The notes under the pieces are model-generated. The model searched no databases, was not told the origin of the DNA, and saw only the letters and a program-made list of their open reading frames with translations. Both the position numbers and the translations under genes were made by a program. Shown piece by piece: positions 8,804 to 17,169 of a stretch of DNA of 64,000 nucleotides. The DNA comes from Anaerolineae bacterium. Its GTDB lineage: Bacteria; Chloroflexota; Anaerolineae; Aggregatilineales; Phototrophicaceae. The stretch is from assembly GCA_023382675.1 (NCBI GenBank), contig JAHDWN010000006.1, positions 62,001 through 126,000 of the forward strand, read 5' to 3'. The first letter of the stretch is position 1; each line of letters begins with the position of its first letter.

Positions 8804-10168
8804 CTAGCCGCCAGGTTGTACACGGTTGACGAGCGCATCGAATACCGGGCGCACCTGCCCATTCGTGCCAATCAGGCTGGTGTAGCAGGCTTCGGTATCG
8901 TCGGGCAGCGCCACGCAGCCATTGAGATTATCGACGAACATCGCGCCGACGTAGCCGAGTTCCGCGCCCAGCGTTAGCGCGCGCGGGGTGTAGGTGGCCT
9001 GCTCGGCCAGATCGGTGTAACTGTAAAAGATGTTGATGGCGGAGGGCGGTGTCGTATCTTCGCTGGAACCCCAGCCGAAGCGCGTCACCCAGATAGATGC
9101 CGCCTGATCGCCATGGTCGCTCATGATCTGGCGGTAGTCCGCAAGCGTATCGAGGAAGAAGAAGGTGCGGCTGTCGTAATGGGTTTCGACGCCTTCAGGT
9201 TGATTACAGCAGCGGGCATCCGGCGGGTTGGCCCAGCCTTCCGGATGCGCACCGATTGCATCGCTGATGCTTGCCAACCCGGAGGCATACAGATCGCGCA
9301 AGTACAGGCGGTCGTCAATGGCGTTGACGCCGTCGTTGAAGCCGGTCGGTGCTAGCCCGGCGCTGATGACGAGCGCGTTCGGGTCGCCCGCTTTGACCGC
9401 CTCATACGATAGGCGCAGCAGTTCCGCATAGCTTGCCGCACTGATCGGGTGGCGCGTGCTGTTCCATTCGCGCCGCAGGTTTGGCTCGTTCCAGATTTCG
9501 TAGGCCTGCACACGGCCCTGATAGCGCTCGGCCAGGGTGCGCATGAAACCGGCATAGGCGCTGAAATCATCCGGCGGGCCGCTTTCTTCGGCATTGCTCC
9601 GTGCCCAGCCCGGCGCTGCCCAGACGGTGAAGAGAATGTTCAGATCCGCCTGATCCAGCATCGCGACGACGGCGTCAAGTTCGTCGAAGTTGTAGACACC
9701 GGCTGTAGGTTCCAGGTCGCGCCACATCACGTCGAGCTTGACCCATGACATACCCAGACGCTGAATCTGTTCAATCACCAAAGTCGTGTCCTGACCCGTG
9801 AAGAAGGTGGTGATGCCCGTTGCCATAACCGGCGCTGGTGCAGGGGCTGCCGTCTCCGCTGCGGCTGTTTCGGCTGCGGCGGGTGCTGGCACCGGAATCA
9901 CCAGCCGCTGCCCGGCGTAGATCAGGTTAGGGTTTGCGATCCGATTGGCGCTGAGAATGGCCCCGACGGTTGTACCGAAGCGGCGCGCGATGCGATTCAG
10001 GTTGTCGCCGCGTTGTACGACGTAGACCGTCTCCGTTGTCGGCGCATCAGTCTGGTTGGGTTGAACCTGGCCTGAGTGGCGAAGCGTCTGCGCTGCCGTG
10101 AGATTCGCACCGAGCAGCAGAAGGAGCAGAATGAAACTGAACATGATCGAACTGAGCGTCTTGCGCAT
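8804..10168 (-). CDS. Secreted LysM protein with glycoside-hydrolase clan A-like domain
   Basis: Signal peptide (MRKTLSSIMFSFILLLLLLG), then one LysM domain (about residues 47-93, YVVQRGDNLNRIARRFGTTV to IYAGQRLVIP), an Ala/Pro linker, and a (beta/alpha)8 domain (about 115-450). The acid/base motif YEIWNEPNL places Glu228 as in GH39/GH5-type clan A enzymes. At the expected nucleophile position, usually TEFGW, the protein reads VTRFGWGSS with Arg363 (codon CGC, minus strand, 9080-9082). It may therefore be a non-hydrolytic carbohydrate-binding protein or use another residue. LysM suggests attachment to cell-wall glycan. The minus strand has AGGAG about 10 nt before the ATG. Confidence 0.85.
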   Translation of the reverse strand: MRKTLSSIMFSFILLLLLLGANLTAAQTLRHSGQVQPNQTDAPTTETVYVVQRGDNLNRIARRFGTTVGAILSANRIANPNLIYAGQRLVIPVPAPAAAETAAAETAAPAPAPVMATGITTFFTGQDTTLVIEQIQRLGMSWVKLDVMWRDLEPTAGVYNFDELDAVVAMLDQADLNILFTVWAAPGWARSNAEESGPPDDFSAYAGFMRTLAERYQGRVQAYEIWNEPNLRREWNSTRHPISAASYAELLRLSYEAVKAGDPNALVISAGLAPTGFNDGVNAIDDRLYLRDLYASGLASISDAIGAHPEGWANPPDARCCNQPEGVETHYDSRTFFFLDTLADYRQIMSDHGDQAASIWVTRFGWGSSEDTTPPSAINIFYSYTDLAEQATYTPRALTLGAELGYVGAMFVDNLNGCVALPDDTEACYTSLIGTNGQVRPVFDALVNRVQPGG

Positions 10169-10310
10169 GGGCTAAGATCTCCTGACAGCACGGTGTGTAA
10201 TCAGATTATGTGTATTATCCTACAATGCAAGTTCGCGCTCAGACAATGTTGCTGCGCGTTCTCTACAGGACTATCATGGATATGGTGAGGCTTAGGCGCG
10301 GAGGAATACA

Positions 10311-12239
10311 ATGAGCAAACGCCTGCTGGGCGTGTCTATTGTTTTCTTGTGCATGATGTTGCTCGCATCATCGGCACAGGCACAGACACGTTCAGTTTTC
10401 TGGAATCGCTGGGATGTGGTCATCAACAACGTCGATACAGCACGCAACCAGTTTGATGTGCGGGAAATCTATGACGTTCGCTTTAATGGACGTTTTACCT
10501 TCGGGTCGGCGGTGATCCCAACTGATCGCCTCGACTCGATCACGAACATCCAGGTCTTCGACGGTGAAACGCCGCTCCGCCAGGAGTGTTCTGATCGCGC
10601 CGGGACTTATTGCGTCGAACGCTCCGGCGGTGATCTTTCGATTACCTACTTCTTCACGCAGCCGGTGTCGGATACGACCCGGCACTTCGAAATCACCTAC
10701 ACCGTTAACGGCGCGCTCCGGATCTATCCGGGCGGCGATCAGTTGTGGTGGGATGCGATCCCCGATGAGCATTTCGGCTTTGGCATCGGCAGCGCGACAG
10801 TGACGGTCGAAATGCCGCGCGGGTACGCGCCACGCGAAGGCGTTGATCCGGTGGAGACGTATGGCGCACGTGGTGACGTTCAGGTGCAGGGGGGCGTGAT
10901 CACGGCGCGCGCGGTGGACGGCGTGGGCGCATACGACTCGTTCAGCGTCCGTGTGCAGTATCCACATAATCCAGAGGCGCGCCCGCCGAGCTGGCAGTCT
11001 TCATTTGACACACAGCGCACCTACGACGAACAGACGCGACCACTGATTACGCTGGCGTTGTGTGCCGGATCACTAGTGGCCGGGCTGGGAGGCTCGCTGT
11101 GGATGATTCTGCGCTATCAAACACGCGGGCGTGACCCGGAGATTGGCCCGGTGCCTGAGTATTTGAGCGAACCGCCGTCGAATTTGCCGCCATCGGTCGC
11201 TGGGACGCTGGTTGACGAGCGCGCGGACGTGCGCGATGTGCTGGCTGCGATTCTTGACTTGGGACGCCGTGGCTATCTGGTCATCGAAGAAGACCAGACG
11301 CAAGGCTTTCTCGGCATCGGCGCGACCAGCACCTTCACCTTCAAGCGCACGGATAAGCCCAAGAACGATCTGCGGGAATTCGAGGCATCACTGCTTAACC
11401 ATTTGTTCCCTGGAGATCAACTTCAACGCTCGATGGAATCATTGCGCAACCGCTTTTACACCGTCATCCCGACGATCCAGAACGCGCTCTACGACGAGGC
11501 CGTGGCTGAGGAATTCTTCACCCGCTCACCGCAAGCCGTTCGCTCGACCTGGGGCATCGTCGGCGGGGTGCTGGTTGTGCTGGCGTTTGCCATGGGCTTT
11601 ATCATGATGGGGGGACTCGAAAGTGTCAGTTTCGCGGTGATTGGCCCGCCAATTGCCGTCGGGCTGATCGGCGTCGTGGCGCTCGTTTTGAGTTCATTCA
11701 TGCCTGCCAAAACACGCAAAGGTGCGGAGGAGGCGGCCAAATGGCGCGCTTTCCGTGAGTATCTACGCAATCTTGACCGGTACGATGACGTGGAAAATGC
11801 CGCTCAGCGCCTCGCGGATTACATCCCCTACGCCGTCGCGTTTGGTATCGAGCGCGCCTGGTTTCAGCATTTCGACGAAGTGCCTTACGCGCCGCTGCCG
11901 CCGTGGTATTTCCCGCGCCATTGGGGCGGACCCTACAGCCGTGGCTATGTGCCGGGTTCGCCGTTTCCCAGCAGTATGAGCGGCGGGCGTGGCTTGCCCG
12001 GTGATCTGGCACGTGCCGGTGATGGCTCGCTCGGCGACTTTTCCGGACAGATGGCGCGCGGCCTGAGCGCAATGTCGGCCAGCCTGACGACGATGCTGGA
12101 CTCCGCTTCGCGCGTGATGACCAGCCGACCGCAGCAGTCTTCAGGCAGTGGTCGCTGGAGCAGTGGCGGCAGTGGATGGAGCGGCGGTGGTTTCAGCGGC
12201 GGCGGCGCCAGTGGTGGTGGCAGCCGTGGCTTTGGATAA
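10311..12239 (+). CDS. DUF2207 family membrane protein
   Basis: 642 residues: signal peptide (about 1-25), an extracytoplasmic beta-rich DUF2207 domain (about 26-230, with VREIYDVRFNGRFTFG and WWDAIPDEHFGFGIG), a transmembrane helix (about 243-265), a cytoplasmic region containing DVRDVLAAILDLGRRGYL, two further membrane helices (about 410-465), and a Gly/Ser-rich tail ending in repeated SGGG units. These are the hallmarks of DUF2207, a widespread family of unknown function. Ribosome-binding site GGAGGA at 10300-10305 supports the start. It heads a same-strand group with the winged-helix/zinc-ribbon, helical and SPFH genes, suggesting a shared envelope role. Confidence 0.9.
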   Translation: MSKRLLGVSIVFLCMMLLASSAQAQTRSVFWNRWDVVINNVDTARNQFDVREIYDVRFNGRFTFGSAVIPTDRLDSITNIQVFDGETPLRQECSDRAGTYCVERSGGDLSITYFFTQPVSDTTRHFEITYTVNGALRIYPGGDQLWWDAIPDEHFGFGIGSATVTVEMPRGYAPREGVDPVETYGARGDVQVQGGVITARAVDGVGAYDSFSVRVQYPHNPEARPPSWQSSFDTQRTYDEQTRPLITLALCAGSLVAGLGGSLWMILRYQTRGRDPEIGPVPEYLSEPPSNLPPSVAGTLVDERADVRDVLAAILDLGRRGYLVIEEDQTQGFLGIGATSTFTFKRTDKPKNDLREFEASLLNHLFPGDQLQRSMESLRNRFYTVIPTIQNALYDEAVAEEFFTRSPQAVRSTWGIVGGVLVVLAFAMGFIMMGGLESVSFAVIGPPIAVGLIGVVALVLSSFMPAKTRKGAEEAAKWRAFREYLRNLDRYDDVENAAQRLADYIPYAVAFGIERAWFQHFDEVPYAPLPPWYFPRHWGGPYSRGYVPGSPFPSSMSGGRGLPGDLARAGDGSLGDFSGQMARGLSAMSASLTTMLDSASRVMTSRPQQSSGSGRWSSGGSGWSGGGFSGGGASGGGSRGFG

Positions 12240-12269
12240 TGCACAGCGACAAATTCCTGGAGGTAATCG

Positions 12270-12788
12270 ATGAACAGTAGTCGTCTGTTCGGCATTGTGC
12301 TTTCGGTCGTGGGCATTGGCCTGGCCGTCATCGCCGGGTTGTGGCTGGCTGCGCAAACGAGCGCGGGCGATTTACAAGCCGATGGCGCGCTGCTGGGCGC
12401 TGGAATCGCGTTCATTCCGGTCGCGCTGCTCGTGGGGGCGGGCCTCTATCTGTTCCTGCGTGGCGGCGCGCAATCGCAGCAAGAGAGCATCATGCGCACA
12501 CAGCGCAAGTTGATGGACATCGTGCGCAGCCGCGGACAGGTCGATATCAGCGATCTGGCGCTTGAACTGAATGTGCCAACCGGTGAAATCAAAGATCTGG
12601 TGCATCAACTGGTAGGGCTACAGGTCTTCAGTGGTTACATCAATTGGGATGACGGCACGCTGTATTCGATGCAGGCGCAGGAACTGCGTCAACTCGATAA
12701 ATGCAAGAACTGCGGCGGCGAGCTCAAGATTTCCGGCAAAGGTGTCGTCACCTGCCGCTTTTGTGGAACCGAGTATTTTGTCGGCTGA
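12270..12788 (+). CDS. Membrane protein with winged-helix and zinc-ribbon domains
   Basis: 172 residues. Two N-terminal transmembrane helices (about 5-28 and 42-62) are followed by a cytoplasmic winged-helix-like region (about 75-130, MRTQRKLMDIVRSRGQVDIS, then DLALELNVPTGEIKDLV) and a C-terminal zinc ribbon with two Cys pairs (CKNC and CRFC, about 145-167). The layout resembles membrane-tethered helix-turn-helix proteins found near DUF2207 genes. Start supported by GGAGG before the ATG. It lies 30 nt after DUF2207 and is very likely co-transcribed. Whether the winged helix binds DNA, RNA or protein is unknown. Confidence 0.8.
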   Translation: MNSSRLFGIVLSVVGIGLAVIAGLWLAAQTSAGDLQADGALLGAGIAFIPVALLVGAGLYLFLRGGAQSQQESIMRTQRKLMDIVRSRGQVDISDLALELNVPTGEIKDLVHQLVGLQVFSGYINWDDGTLYSMQAQELRQLDKCKNCGGELKISGKGVVTCRFCGTEYFVG

Positions 12789-12838
12789 GTTGAGCGTTAC
12801 CCCGCGTTTACGGGGGACGCTGCGGACTCATTCGGGGG

Positions 12839-12844
12839 TACAAT
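12839..12844 (+). promoter_or_regulatory. Candidate internal -10 box (TACAAT)
   Basis: TACAAT directly after a GGGGG run, 35 nt before the helical-protein start; AAAGGAGTG provides its ribosome-binding site. No good -35 is seen. It may let the last two genes of the cluster be expressed separately. Confidence 0.4.
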
Positions 12845-12878
12845 AGAACAGCTTCCGTTCTCAAAGGAGTGTTCGTCA

Positions 12879-13412
12879 ATGAGTGATCTGTATGAGCGGA
12901 TTATCAGCCAGCGGGATGCCTTGCCGCGCCTGATGGAGCGGATTCCGGGCTTCACCGGCTATCTCGATCTCACAGCACGACGCGCCGCCGACCGCATGAT
13001 TCGCGATTATGTGTCTGGCGAGGTTCAGAAGCGTCTGACCCGCCTGGCAGACATCGGCAAGCGGTTGCTAGACAGCGAAGGCGGTCTGTCACGGATGAGT
13101 AAGCTGGAAAGCGCACGCAGCAAGTGGCAGCTGTATCATGATCGCGTCAAAGCGGCCGCGCCGGGCTATCAGGGCTTTTTCGAGTTGAAGAAAGTCGATG
13201 CTTTGGCATTGGAGCATCTCTACAGTTTCGACGATGCGCAGTTGCGTTTTGTAGATCGTCTGGATGAGGCGGTGACGGCACTCGACCAGGCCGTTCGCGA
13301 CCAGGCTGATGTCGGTGCAGCTATCGAGGCGCTTGAGCAAGCGGCGGTCGAAGCGAACGAAGCGTTCTTGCTGCGCGACGACGTTGTCGCGCAGATTGGT
13401 CAGGCGAAATAA
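12879..13412 (+). CDS. Helical cytoplasmic protein of unknown function
   Basis: 177 residues, almost entirely alpha-helical and charged, with no signal peptide or membrane segment. Segments such as DRMIRDYVSGEVQKRLTRLA and VTALDQAVRDQADVGAAIEA suggest a helical bundle or coiled coil, loosely like PspA-type membrane-stress proteins, but I cannot assign it to that family. The ribosome-binding site AAAGGAG supports the start. It sits between the zinc-ribbon protein and the SPFH protein, so a role as a partner of the SPFH protein is a reasonable guess. Confidence 0.75.
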   Translation: MSDLYERIISQRDALPRLMERIPGFTGYLDLTARRAADRMIRDYVSGEVQKRLTRLADIGKRLLDSEGGLSRMSKLESARSKWQLYHDRVKAAAPGYQGFFELKKVDALALEHLYSFDDAQLRFVDRLDEAVTALDQAVRDQADVGAAIEALEQAAVEANEAFLLRDDVVAQIGQAK

Positions 13413-13427
13413 CTTTCGTGTAGTCAT
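13413..13427 (+). repeat. 15-nt direct repeat, copy 1
   Basis: CTTTCGTGTAGTCAT begins immediately after the TAA of the helical-protein gene. An identical copy follows the next gene at 14546-14560. Confidence 0.7.
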
Positions 13428-13461
13428 TATTCATCAATTCTGAAACGCAAGGGGGTCTTAC

Positions 13462-14544
13462 ATGCCGCGAATTATCGACGTAATCGATCATGTGAATGTG
13501 CTGGACGATGAACTGGCATATCGCGAGCCGCAGGAAGGCAGCGGCGATTGGCGGATGGGGTCGCAGGTGATCGTCGGCGAAAGCCAGGCCGCAGTGTTTG
13601 TTCGCGGCGGCGAGGCGCTGGACGTGCTGGGGCCGGGCAGGCACACGCTCTCCACCGCTAACCTGCCGATTCTCTCAGGTCTGATCGGGTTGGCGACCAG
13701 CGGCCGCACGCCGTTCACCGCCGACCTGTATTTCGTCAACCTGAAGGATATGCCGCAGGTGGGGTGGGGGACTAACCCGCCGATTGTCATGGAGACGCCT
13801 GGGCGTGGTATGGGGGTCGTGCTCTTAATCACCCACGGCGTGATCGATATTGGCGTGGACGAGGCGATGCGTTTTGTCAAGCAGTATGGGGTCGGCAAGG
13901 CCGTCGTCCGCCTGCGCGACATCAAGGATCGCATCCAGGCTATGCTGCTTGGGGAGATCAGTGAGCTGATTCTGAAGTCCGGTGCGCAGAGCGTACCCGA
14001 CGCGAATAAGCTCCTGAGCGATCTTGAAGGTGCGATGCTGGCGCGCGTGAATGACAAATTCGCGGCCATGGGTCTGCGTATCAAAGCCTTTGAAGCCAAT
14101 CCGTTCCAGGCGAAGCAGGACGTGTCGCTGGACGAACTGCGCAATTACGTCAGCCTGGAAGTATGGGAGCGGGTACAGCGGCTCATCATTGCCCAGAAAG
14201 CAGCCGAAAATGAAGGTCTGGGCGGCGCGCTGGCAGGTGCGGGCGTGGGGCTTGGCGTTGGCCAGCAGATGGGCGCGGCGCTCAACCCGGATATGGCCGA
14301 ACTCCAGCGGCAGTTGATGCAGCAGCAGTTGATGATGCAGCAGATGATGACGAATATGGCACAGCAAAATCAACCGCAGCAGACGCAAAGTACCGAGGCT
14401 GCGGGGGCTACGCCAAAGACGAAAGCTGAAGTCCAGGCGATGCTCGACTCGCTCGACATGAAGCTGGCAAACGGCGAAATTTCGGAGACAGTCTACAACC
14501 GGCTGGTCGAAAAATGGCAGCAACGCCTCTCCGAGATGGAGTAG
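13462..14544 (+). CDS. SPFH-domain protein with C-terminal SHOCT-like motif
   Basis: 360 residues. The N-terminal two thirds (about 20-245) resemble the SPFH/YdjI (COG4260) stomatin-like group: MGSQVIVGESQAAVFVRGGE, LGPGRHTLSTANLPIL, then LYFVNLKDMPQVGWGT. A Gly-rich stretch (about 255-275) and a Gln/Met-rich region (about 280-310) lead to a C-terminal helical hairpin (about 320-358, AEVQAMLDSLDMKLANGEIS) like the SHOCT motif used for oligomerisation. The zinc ribbon that often ends COG4260 proteins is absent here but is encoded separately two genes upstream. SPFH proteins form membrane-associated rings or platforms. It is the last gene of the cluster and is followed by a strong terminator. 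Confidence 0.85.
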   Translation: MPRIIDVIDHVNVLDDELAYREPQEGSGDWRMGSQVIVGESQAAVFVRGGEALDVLGPGRHTLSTANLPILSGLIGLATSGRTPFTADLYFVNLKDMPQVGWGTNPPIVMETPGRGMGVVLLITHGVIDIGVDEAMRFVKQYGVGKAVVRLRDIKDRIQAMLLGEISELILKSGAQSVPDANKLLSDLEGAMLARVNDKFAAMGLRIKAFEANPFQAKQDVSLDELRNYVSLEVWERVQRLIIAQKAAENEGLGGALAGAGVGLGVGQQMGAALNPDMAELQRQLMQQQLMMQQMMTNMAQQNQPQQTQSTEAAGATPKTKAEVQAMLDSLDMKLANGEISETVYNRLVEKWQQRLSEME

Positions 14545-14545
14545 G

Positions 14546-14560
14546 CTTTCGTGTAGTCAT
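14546..14560 (+). repeat. 15-nt direct repeat, copy 2
   Basis: Same CTTTCGTGTAGTCAT as at 13413-13427, here one base after the stop of the SPFH gene. A degenerate version, CTTCGCATAGTCAT, occurs near 14633-14646. Confidence 0.7.
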
Positions 14561-14584
14561 GTACAAATATGCATGAGCAGACGG

Positions 14585-14613
14585 AAAAAGGAGGGACAGA
14601 CACCTCCTTTTTT
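14585..14613 (+). terminator. Rho-independent terminator of the DUF2207-SPFH cluster
   Basis: Stem AAAAAGGAGG / CCTCCTTTTT with an 8-nt loop (GACAGACA) and a U-run on the plus strand. The A-run on the other side means it may also stop transcripts from the converging NERD-like gene. Confidence 0.85.
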
Positions 14614-14698
14614 GCTGCGGAGGTTTCATTTACTTCGCATAGTCATAGGACAATCGAGGCGATATAGGCTTGTCTCGTTCTTTCAACGGCTCAACACA

Positions 14699-15433
14699 TT
14701 ACGCTTTTATAGTCTGTTTCTCGAATAGATCGAGTTCCTCTGGTGTTAGAGGCATTCCCTGAGGTTTTCCCAGATCGTAGATGTACTGTTTCAGACTCAA
14801 CTCATGTTTGATCGCAGAATGACACACAGGCACAACAGGATCAGAAATCGTTAAACTCACACGAGGATCGACAAAAACGATCAGAGGTTTAACTTCAACA
14901 TCCTTACCTATACTCTTCAACAAAGTCTGCACATGCTGAGCAGCACGAATCGCATCCGCTGACGGATTACCGATGGAATCAAAGCGAAACAAACTCGCAA
15001 TTTTCCCGGCAACGCCACTTTGTTTACGCCACTTATCGCCCTCATTAACAAGACGACCATCCTGATAGCGCGTCACTATCGCGAACACACCCTGAGGACA
15101 TACAAACACGTGCCGGGCAGGAAAGTGATAGTAGTTGTAGAGCACCGATTTTGTGCTCAGACCTTTCAACCCTTCAGCAATCGCCGTCTCTGGGCGCGGC
15201 TGGCGCACCCAGAGATTGGTTGTGCGTACTGAGAAGAACGTCAACCCGTACGCCAGGATCAAGACCAGCGGCGGCAGGATCAGCCCCAGAGCAACGTCGA
15301 GTTCATTCTCTGGAGCGATTTGCCGCCCGGCTACAAATAGGCCCACGCCAAGCAGACCAAAACTGACGAAGAACAGATACTGTGCCAGTTTACGATTGCG
15401 GCTGACCAGTTTCTCATTGGTAACGATGCGCAC
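14699..15433 (-). CDS. Membrane protein with NERD-like domain
   Basis: 244 residues. Two N-terminal transmembrane helices (about 18-38 and 47-70), then a cytoplasmic domain. The domain has a nuclease-related (NERD-like) pattern: an opening EGLKGLSTKSVLYNYYHFP segment, HVFVCPQGVFAIVTRYQDG where NERD proteins have their core strands, a later QTLLKSIG helix and PLIVFVDPRV strand. The classical catalytic residues of the restriction-endonuclease fold are not obvious, so nuclease activity is uncertain. It converges with the SPFH cluster. Codon use looks slightly more AT-rich than its neighbours. Confidence 0.7.
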   Translation of the reverse strand: MRIVTNEKLVSRNRKLAQYLFFVSFGLLGVGLFVAGRQIAPENELDVALGLILPPLVLILAYGLTFFSVRTTNLWVRQPRPETAIAEGLKGLSTKSVLYNYYHFPARHVFVCPQGVFAIVTRYQDGRLVNEGDKWRKQSGVAGKIASLFRFDSIGNPSADAIRAAQHVQTLLKSIGKDVEVKPLIVFVDPRVSLTISDPVVPVCHSAIKHELSLKQYIYDLGKPQGMPLTPEELDLFEKQTIKA

Positions 15434-15476
15434 AGTACAAGCCCTTCCCGGTGCGATACGCGATTAGAAGACAAAA

Positions 15477-16580
15477 TCAATTCGTAGGCGTTGCCGTTGC
15501 CAGCCCATTCGGTACAAAGTAAGAGAGATTGCCGCCACGGCGAATGTCCGCACAGATGAGATCGCCAAAGCGTTGGGTCGGCTGCAAATGCCACTGACGC
15601 GGCAGACCCCAGGCCACGCCGATGACCGCCGTCGGCAGATCAGCAGCAGCCGGGCGAATGCAATGCGTGACCGTATTCACCAACCGGCCAGAGAGCACGT
15701 TGCCGCCACTGCGGAAGAACAGGATGTCATACAGATCGCCGCGTCGATCATAGCCCTGCGGCGAAGTCGGTGACTGCCAGCTCGGCTGGATAGCGCAATG
15801 GACATTGAGATCATCGCGGAAGGTGATGTTTTCGTCTGCGGTGTCATATAAGACTTGCGAGCAGTTGGGGAACGTTTGCAGCACCGCCAGGTCGCTGCCG
15901 GCGGGGCCAGGCTGCTGCGTCACTACGGCCACGGGCGTGCCGGGAGTCGCGTTCGGAGACGCGGAGACCTCGAACGAGATGCGCGCCTTACCATTCATGT
16001 TGATGCTGACCGGGGCGGTTCCATCGGCTGGCCCAAGCACACCCGCTGAGGCGAGATTGTTCAGGTCGAATGTGCTGCCACCTGTCCATGCCCAATACGT
16101 CAGCACAGAGGTTCCCCCCGTATCGGCCAGGAAGCGGAAATTCACCGGCAGATAAAACCCGACCCAGACAGCACGTTGAGTTACCAGGACGGGCGTGGGG
16201 AAGACGGCTGTGAAGACACCGGATTGTTGGATGTCCACCGACGTTCGTCCAGCCAGGCGCGCGTCGCTGGGGGAGCCGCCATTCGCGTCTTCGTAGACGA
16301 CGACCTCAATCGGACTGCCGGGCACAGGGGTATCGACCGCGATGCTGACCCGGTCGATATACGCCGGCAGCGCGACACTGAAGCTCGCCAGATCAAAACC
16401 ATTCATAACCAGGGTCTGCTCGCCGCTGACAAACCAGACGGCATTGCCATCGCCGTTGATGCTGATAGTCTTTTCCCCAGCGCTGACAGCCAGCGGAATC
16501 AGCAGCAATACGATCAATACGCAGGGCATAACCCTGTGGAGAGTGCGTTGCCTCATGACAAGCCTTTCGAACCAGATCAT
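15477..16580 (-). CDS. Secreted protein of unknown function
   Basis: About 367 residues. A signal peptide follows either the first Met or MRQRTLHRVMPCVLIVLLLI (Met at residue 9, 16556). The mature part is beta-rich and Gly/Ser/Thr-rich, with segments such as RVSIAVDTPVPGSPIEVVVY that resemble extracellular beta-sandwich domains, and a C-terminal half with spaced Cys residues (NCSQVLYD, VHCAIQPSW, THCIRPA, LICADIRRGG) suggesting two disulfides. I do not recognise a family. TACAAT on the minus strand near 16623-16628 is a candidate -10. Confidence 0.75.
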   Translation of the reverse strand: MIWFERLVMRQRTLHRVMPCVLIVLLLIPLAVSAGEKTISINGDGNAVWFVSGEQTLVMNGFDLASFSVALPAYIDRVSIAVDTPVPGSPIEVVVYEDANGGSPSDARLAGRTSVDIQQSGVFTAVFPTPVLVTQRAVWVGFYLPVNFRFLADTGGTSVLTYWAWTGGSTFDLNNLASAGVLGPADGTAPVSINMNGKARISFEVSASPNATPGTPVAVVTQQPGPAGSDLAVLQTFPNCSQVLYDTADENITFRDDLNVHCAIQPSWQSPTSPQGYDRRGDLYDILFFRSGGNVLSGRLVNTVTHCIRPAAADLPTAVIGVAWGLPRQWHLQPTQRFGDLICADIRRGGNLSYFVPNGLATATPTN

Positions 16581-16695
16581 CTCTAGCAGCGAGCCGAAAC
16601 GGATTCGCTGACAGGCTGCGTATTGTAGACGGTCAGGCAGCCTCAGGCAACGTGCGGAAGTGATACCACGCTGAGCACATGGTCATGCTACGACG

Positions 16696-16724
16696 TTTAC
16701 GCGGGTAGGGTGGGGGGATATAAT
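16696..16724 (+). promoter_or_regulatory. Promoter of yajC-secDF
   Basis: TTTACG (16696-16701), 17-nt spacer, TATAAT (16719-16724), 40 nt before the yajC ATG. The spacer is the G-rich run GGGTAGGGTGGGGGGA, which recurs elsewhere in the window. Confidence 0.65.
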
Positions 16725-16763
16725 CGCATTTGATTGGAATCTCGGATAGACAAGGTCATCTGC

Positions 16764-17069
16764 ATGGAACAGACGCTATTGTTTGCGATTGTCCTCTTAC
16801 TGGCGCTGGGAGCATACTGGTCATTGGTCATCTTTCCCCGGCAGCGCGATTTTCAGAAACGTCAGCAATACGTGAGCCAGCTACAAACCGGGGATGAGAT
16901 GATCACCTATGGGGGGATCATTGGCCGTGTAGTCAGCGTCGAAGCGGAGCAGGGCACAGCCCACGTCGAGATCGCACCCGGTGTCATCGTGCGTGTGCTG
17001 TCCGTTGCGCTTGTGCAACCTTTCGATCCGGAAAAACTGTCGGAGAACGTTCGCAAAGCTCAATCCTAA
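16764..17069 (+). CDS. yajC: Preprotein translocase subunit YajC
   Basis: 101 residues, typical for YajC: one N-terminal transmembrane helix (LLFAIVLLLALGAYW), the positively charged PRQRDFQKRQQY turn, then the small soluble domain with LQTGDEMITYGGIIGRVVSV. Accessory subunit of the Sec translocon that associates with SecDF. The ATG at 16764 is chosen over one ten codons upstream because it places the membrane helix at the very N-terminus as in the family. First gene of a yajC-secD-secF unit. Confidence 0.94.
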   Translation: MEQTLLFAIVLLLALGAYWSLVIFPRQRDFQKRQQYVSQLQTGDEMITYGGIIGRVVSVEAEQGTAHVEIAPGVIVRVLSVALVQPFDPEKLSENVRKAQS

Positions 17070-17169
17070 CTCCGGCCTTGCGAGATATGCCGCCAGAGGG
17101 AACAATACTCCCTATTCTACGCCAGCAGCACAGGGCGACTCTCCGCCCTGTGTTTACGAAGGTTATACT

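Noticed and set aside
16981-17169. Upstream extension of secD overlapping yajC
   Set aside because: Would overlap yajC in another frame and place non-family sequence before the first membrane helix.
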